NCBI GenBank assembly: GCA_016213625.1
Contig: JACQZZ010000028.1
Coordinates: 1 to 53,764, forward strand
Direction of reading: 5' to 3'
Source of the DNA: Actinomycetota bacterium
Lineage (GTDB): Bacteria > Actinomycetota > Acidimicrobiia > Acidimicrobiales > Ilumatobacteraceae
DNA length: 53,764 bases
A model generated the notes under the pieces. The model made no database searches. It worked only from the letters and a program-made list of their open reading frames with translations, and was not told the origin of the DNA. Both the position numbers and the translations under genes were made by a program. This document shows positions 53,544-53,764 of the stretch, piece by piece (positions within the stretch are counted from its first letter, which is position 1; each line of letters begins with the position of its first letter).

Positions 53544-53764
53544 ATGGACGACCTGCTCCCGAACGTCTCGACCGCCCAGCTGGGCTATCTGGTGGCCATC
53601 ACCCGCCATCGCACGTGGGCTGAGGCGGCCGCGTCGCTGGGGGTCACTCCGTCGGCGTTGTCGCAGGGCATCGCCGAGTTGGAGCGTCGCCTGGGGGTGC
53701 CCCTGTTCGCGGCCGACGGGCGTCGACGCGTCGCGCAGGAGTACACGGCCACCGTGGCCGAGTG
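53544..53764 (+). CDS. LysR-type transcriptional regulator, 3' truncated by the window edge
   Basis: The first 73 residues are visible (MDDLLPNVSTAQLGYLVAIT, then RHRTWAEAAASLGVTPSALSQGIAELERRLGVPLF). This is a typical LysR winged helix-turn-helix, with Ala-rich helix 2 and the SALSQGIAELE recognition helix. The frame is open to the last base, so the effector domain lies outside. Its place opposite ino1 suggests that it may regulate inositol synthesis as well as itself. Confidence 0.88.
   Translation, partial: MDDLLPNVSTAQLGYLVAITRHRTWAEAAASLGVTPSALSQGIAELERRLGVPLFAADGRRRVAQEYTATVAE

Overview
The window is a gene-dense, high-GC stretch of what is most probably an actinobacterial chromosome. 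The signs are a DUF222/HNH (13E12-type) protein, ECF41 and ECF42 sigma factors, many GTG starts, TAnnnT-type -10 boxes 6-7 nt before start codons (leaderless transcription), GatCAB, a long myo-inositol-1-phosphate synthase and no outer-membrane genes. A deep-branching aquatic lineage such as Acidimicrobiia (Ilumatobacter-like) would fit, but that placement is inference. I see no rRNA, tRNA, CRISPR array, insertion sequence or prophage. No gene-free stretch reaches 300 bp; the longest is about 194 bp (30345-30538).

Layout. 1-2.6 kb is the most accessory-looking part: a truncated DUF222/HNH protein, two anchored hypothetical proteins and a VapBC toxin-antitoxin pair. 2.7-9.4 kb holds an ABC-F protein, a YjbR-like protein, a dual-specificity phosphatase, a Thr-linker lipoprotein esterase, an acyl-CoA ligase coupled to an M20 peptidase, and a DUF3592 protein. 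9.4-15.8 kb holds a class III aminotransferase, an FAD oxidoreductase coupled to an ECF41 sigma factor, a GH29 fucosidase, and a DGPF/YCII protein coupled to an ECF42 sigma factor. Each sigma operon is preceded by a sequence that fits its expected target promoter. 15.8-24.8 kb holds a fused indolepyruvate ferredoxin oxidoreductase, a YbaK deacylase, an M48 protease-ABC exporter operon, a TPR/HD-GYP protein and a TetR regulator. 24.8-27.5 kb holds a ferredoxin, an alpha/beta hydrolase, Lgt and an enoyl-CoA hydratase.

27.5-35.9 kb is an alpha-galactoside utilisation locus. GalT, a MalK/UgpC-type ATPase and a DeoR regulator face left; a Tat lipoprotein binding protein, two permeases and a GH36 alpha-galactosidase face right, across a 194-bp control region with a direct repeat. 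35.9-39 kb is gatCAB. 39-46.2 kb holds a histidine kinase/response regulator/glycosyltransferase set, an amidohydrolase and a large GGDEF-EAL protein. ilvD follows at 46.3 kb. 48.6-51.6 kb is a sulfur module: an SQR-like flavoprotein, a one-cysteine DsrC/TusE protein and a DsrE2 protein are overlapped, with a DUF3054 protein and a flavin reductase upstream. A TACCCC-AG-GGGGTA dyad of CsoR/CstR type lies in front of the SQR gene. The window ends with 5-formyl-THF cyclo-ligase, inositol-phosphate synthase and the start of a LysR regulator.

The most striking unannotated signal is regulatory. Several divergent gene pairs (at about 19.18, 46.26 and 51.6 kb) appear to be driven by paired, outward-facing -10 boxes for leaderless mRNAs. 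In the ilvD/GGDEF-EAL gap these two boxes form a perfect inverted repeat. The sulfur module with its CsoR-type dyad, the two self-targeting ECF operons and the TetR/ferredoxin palindrome are the other testable systems.
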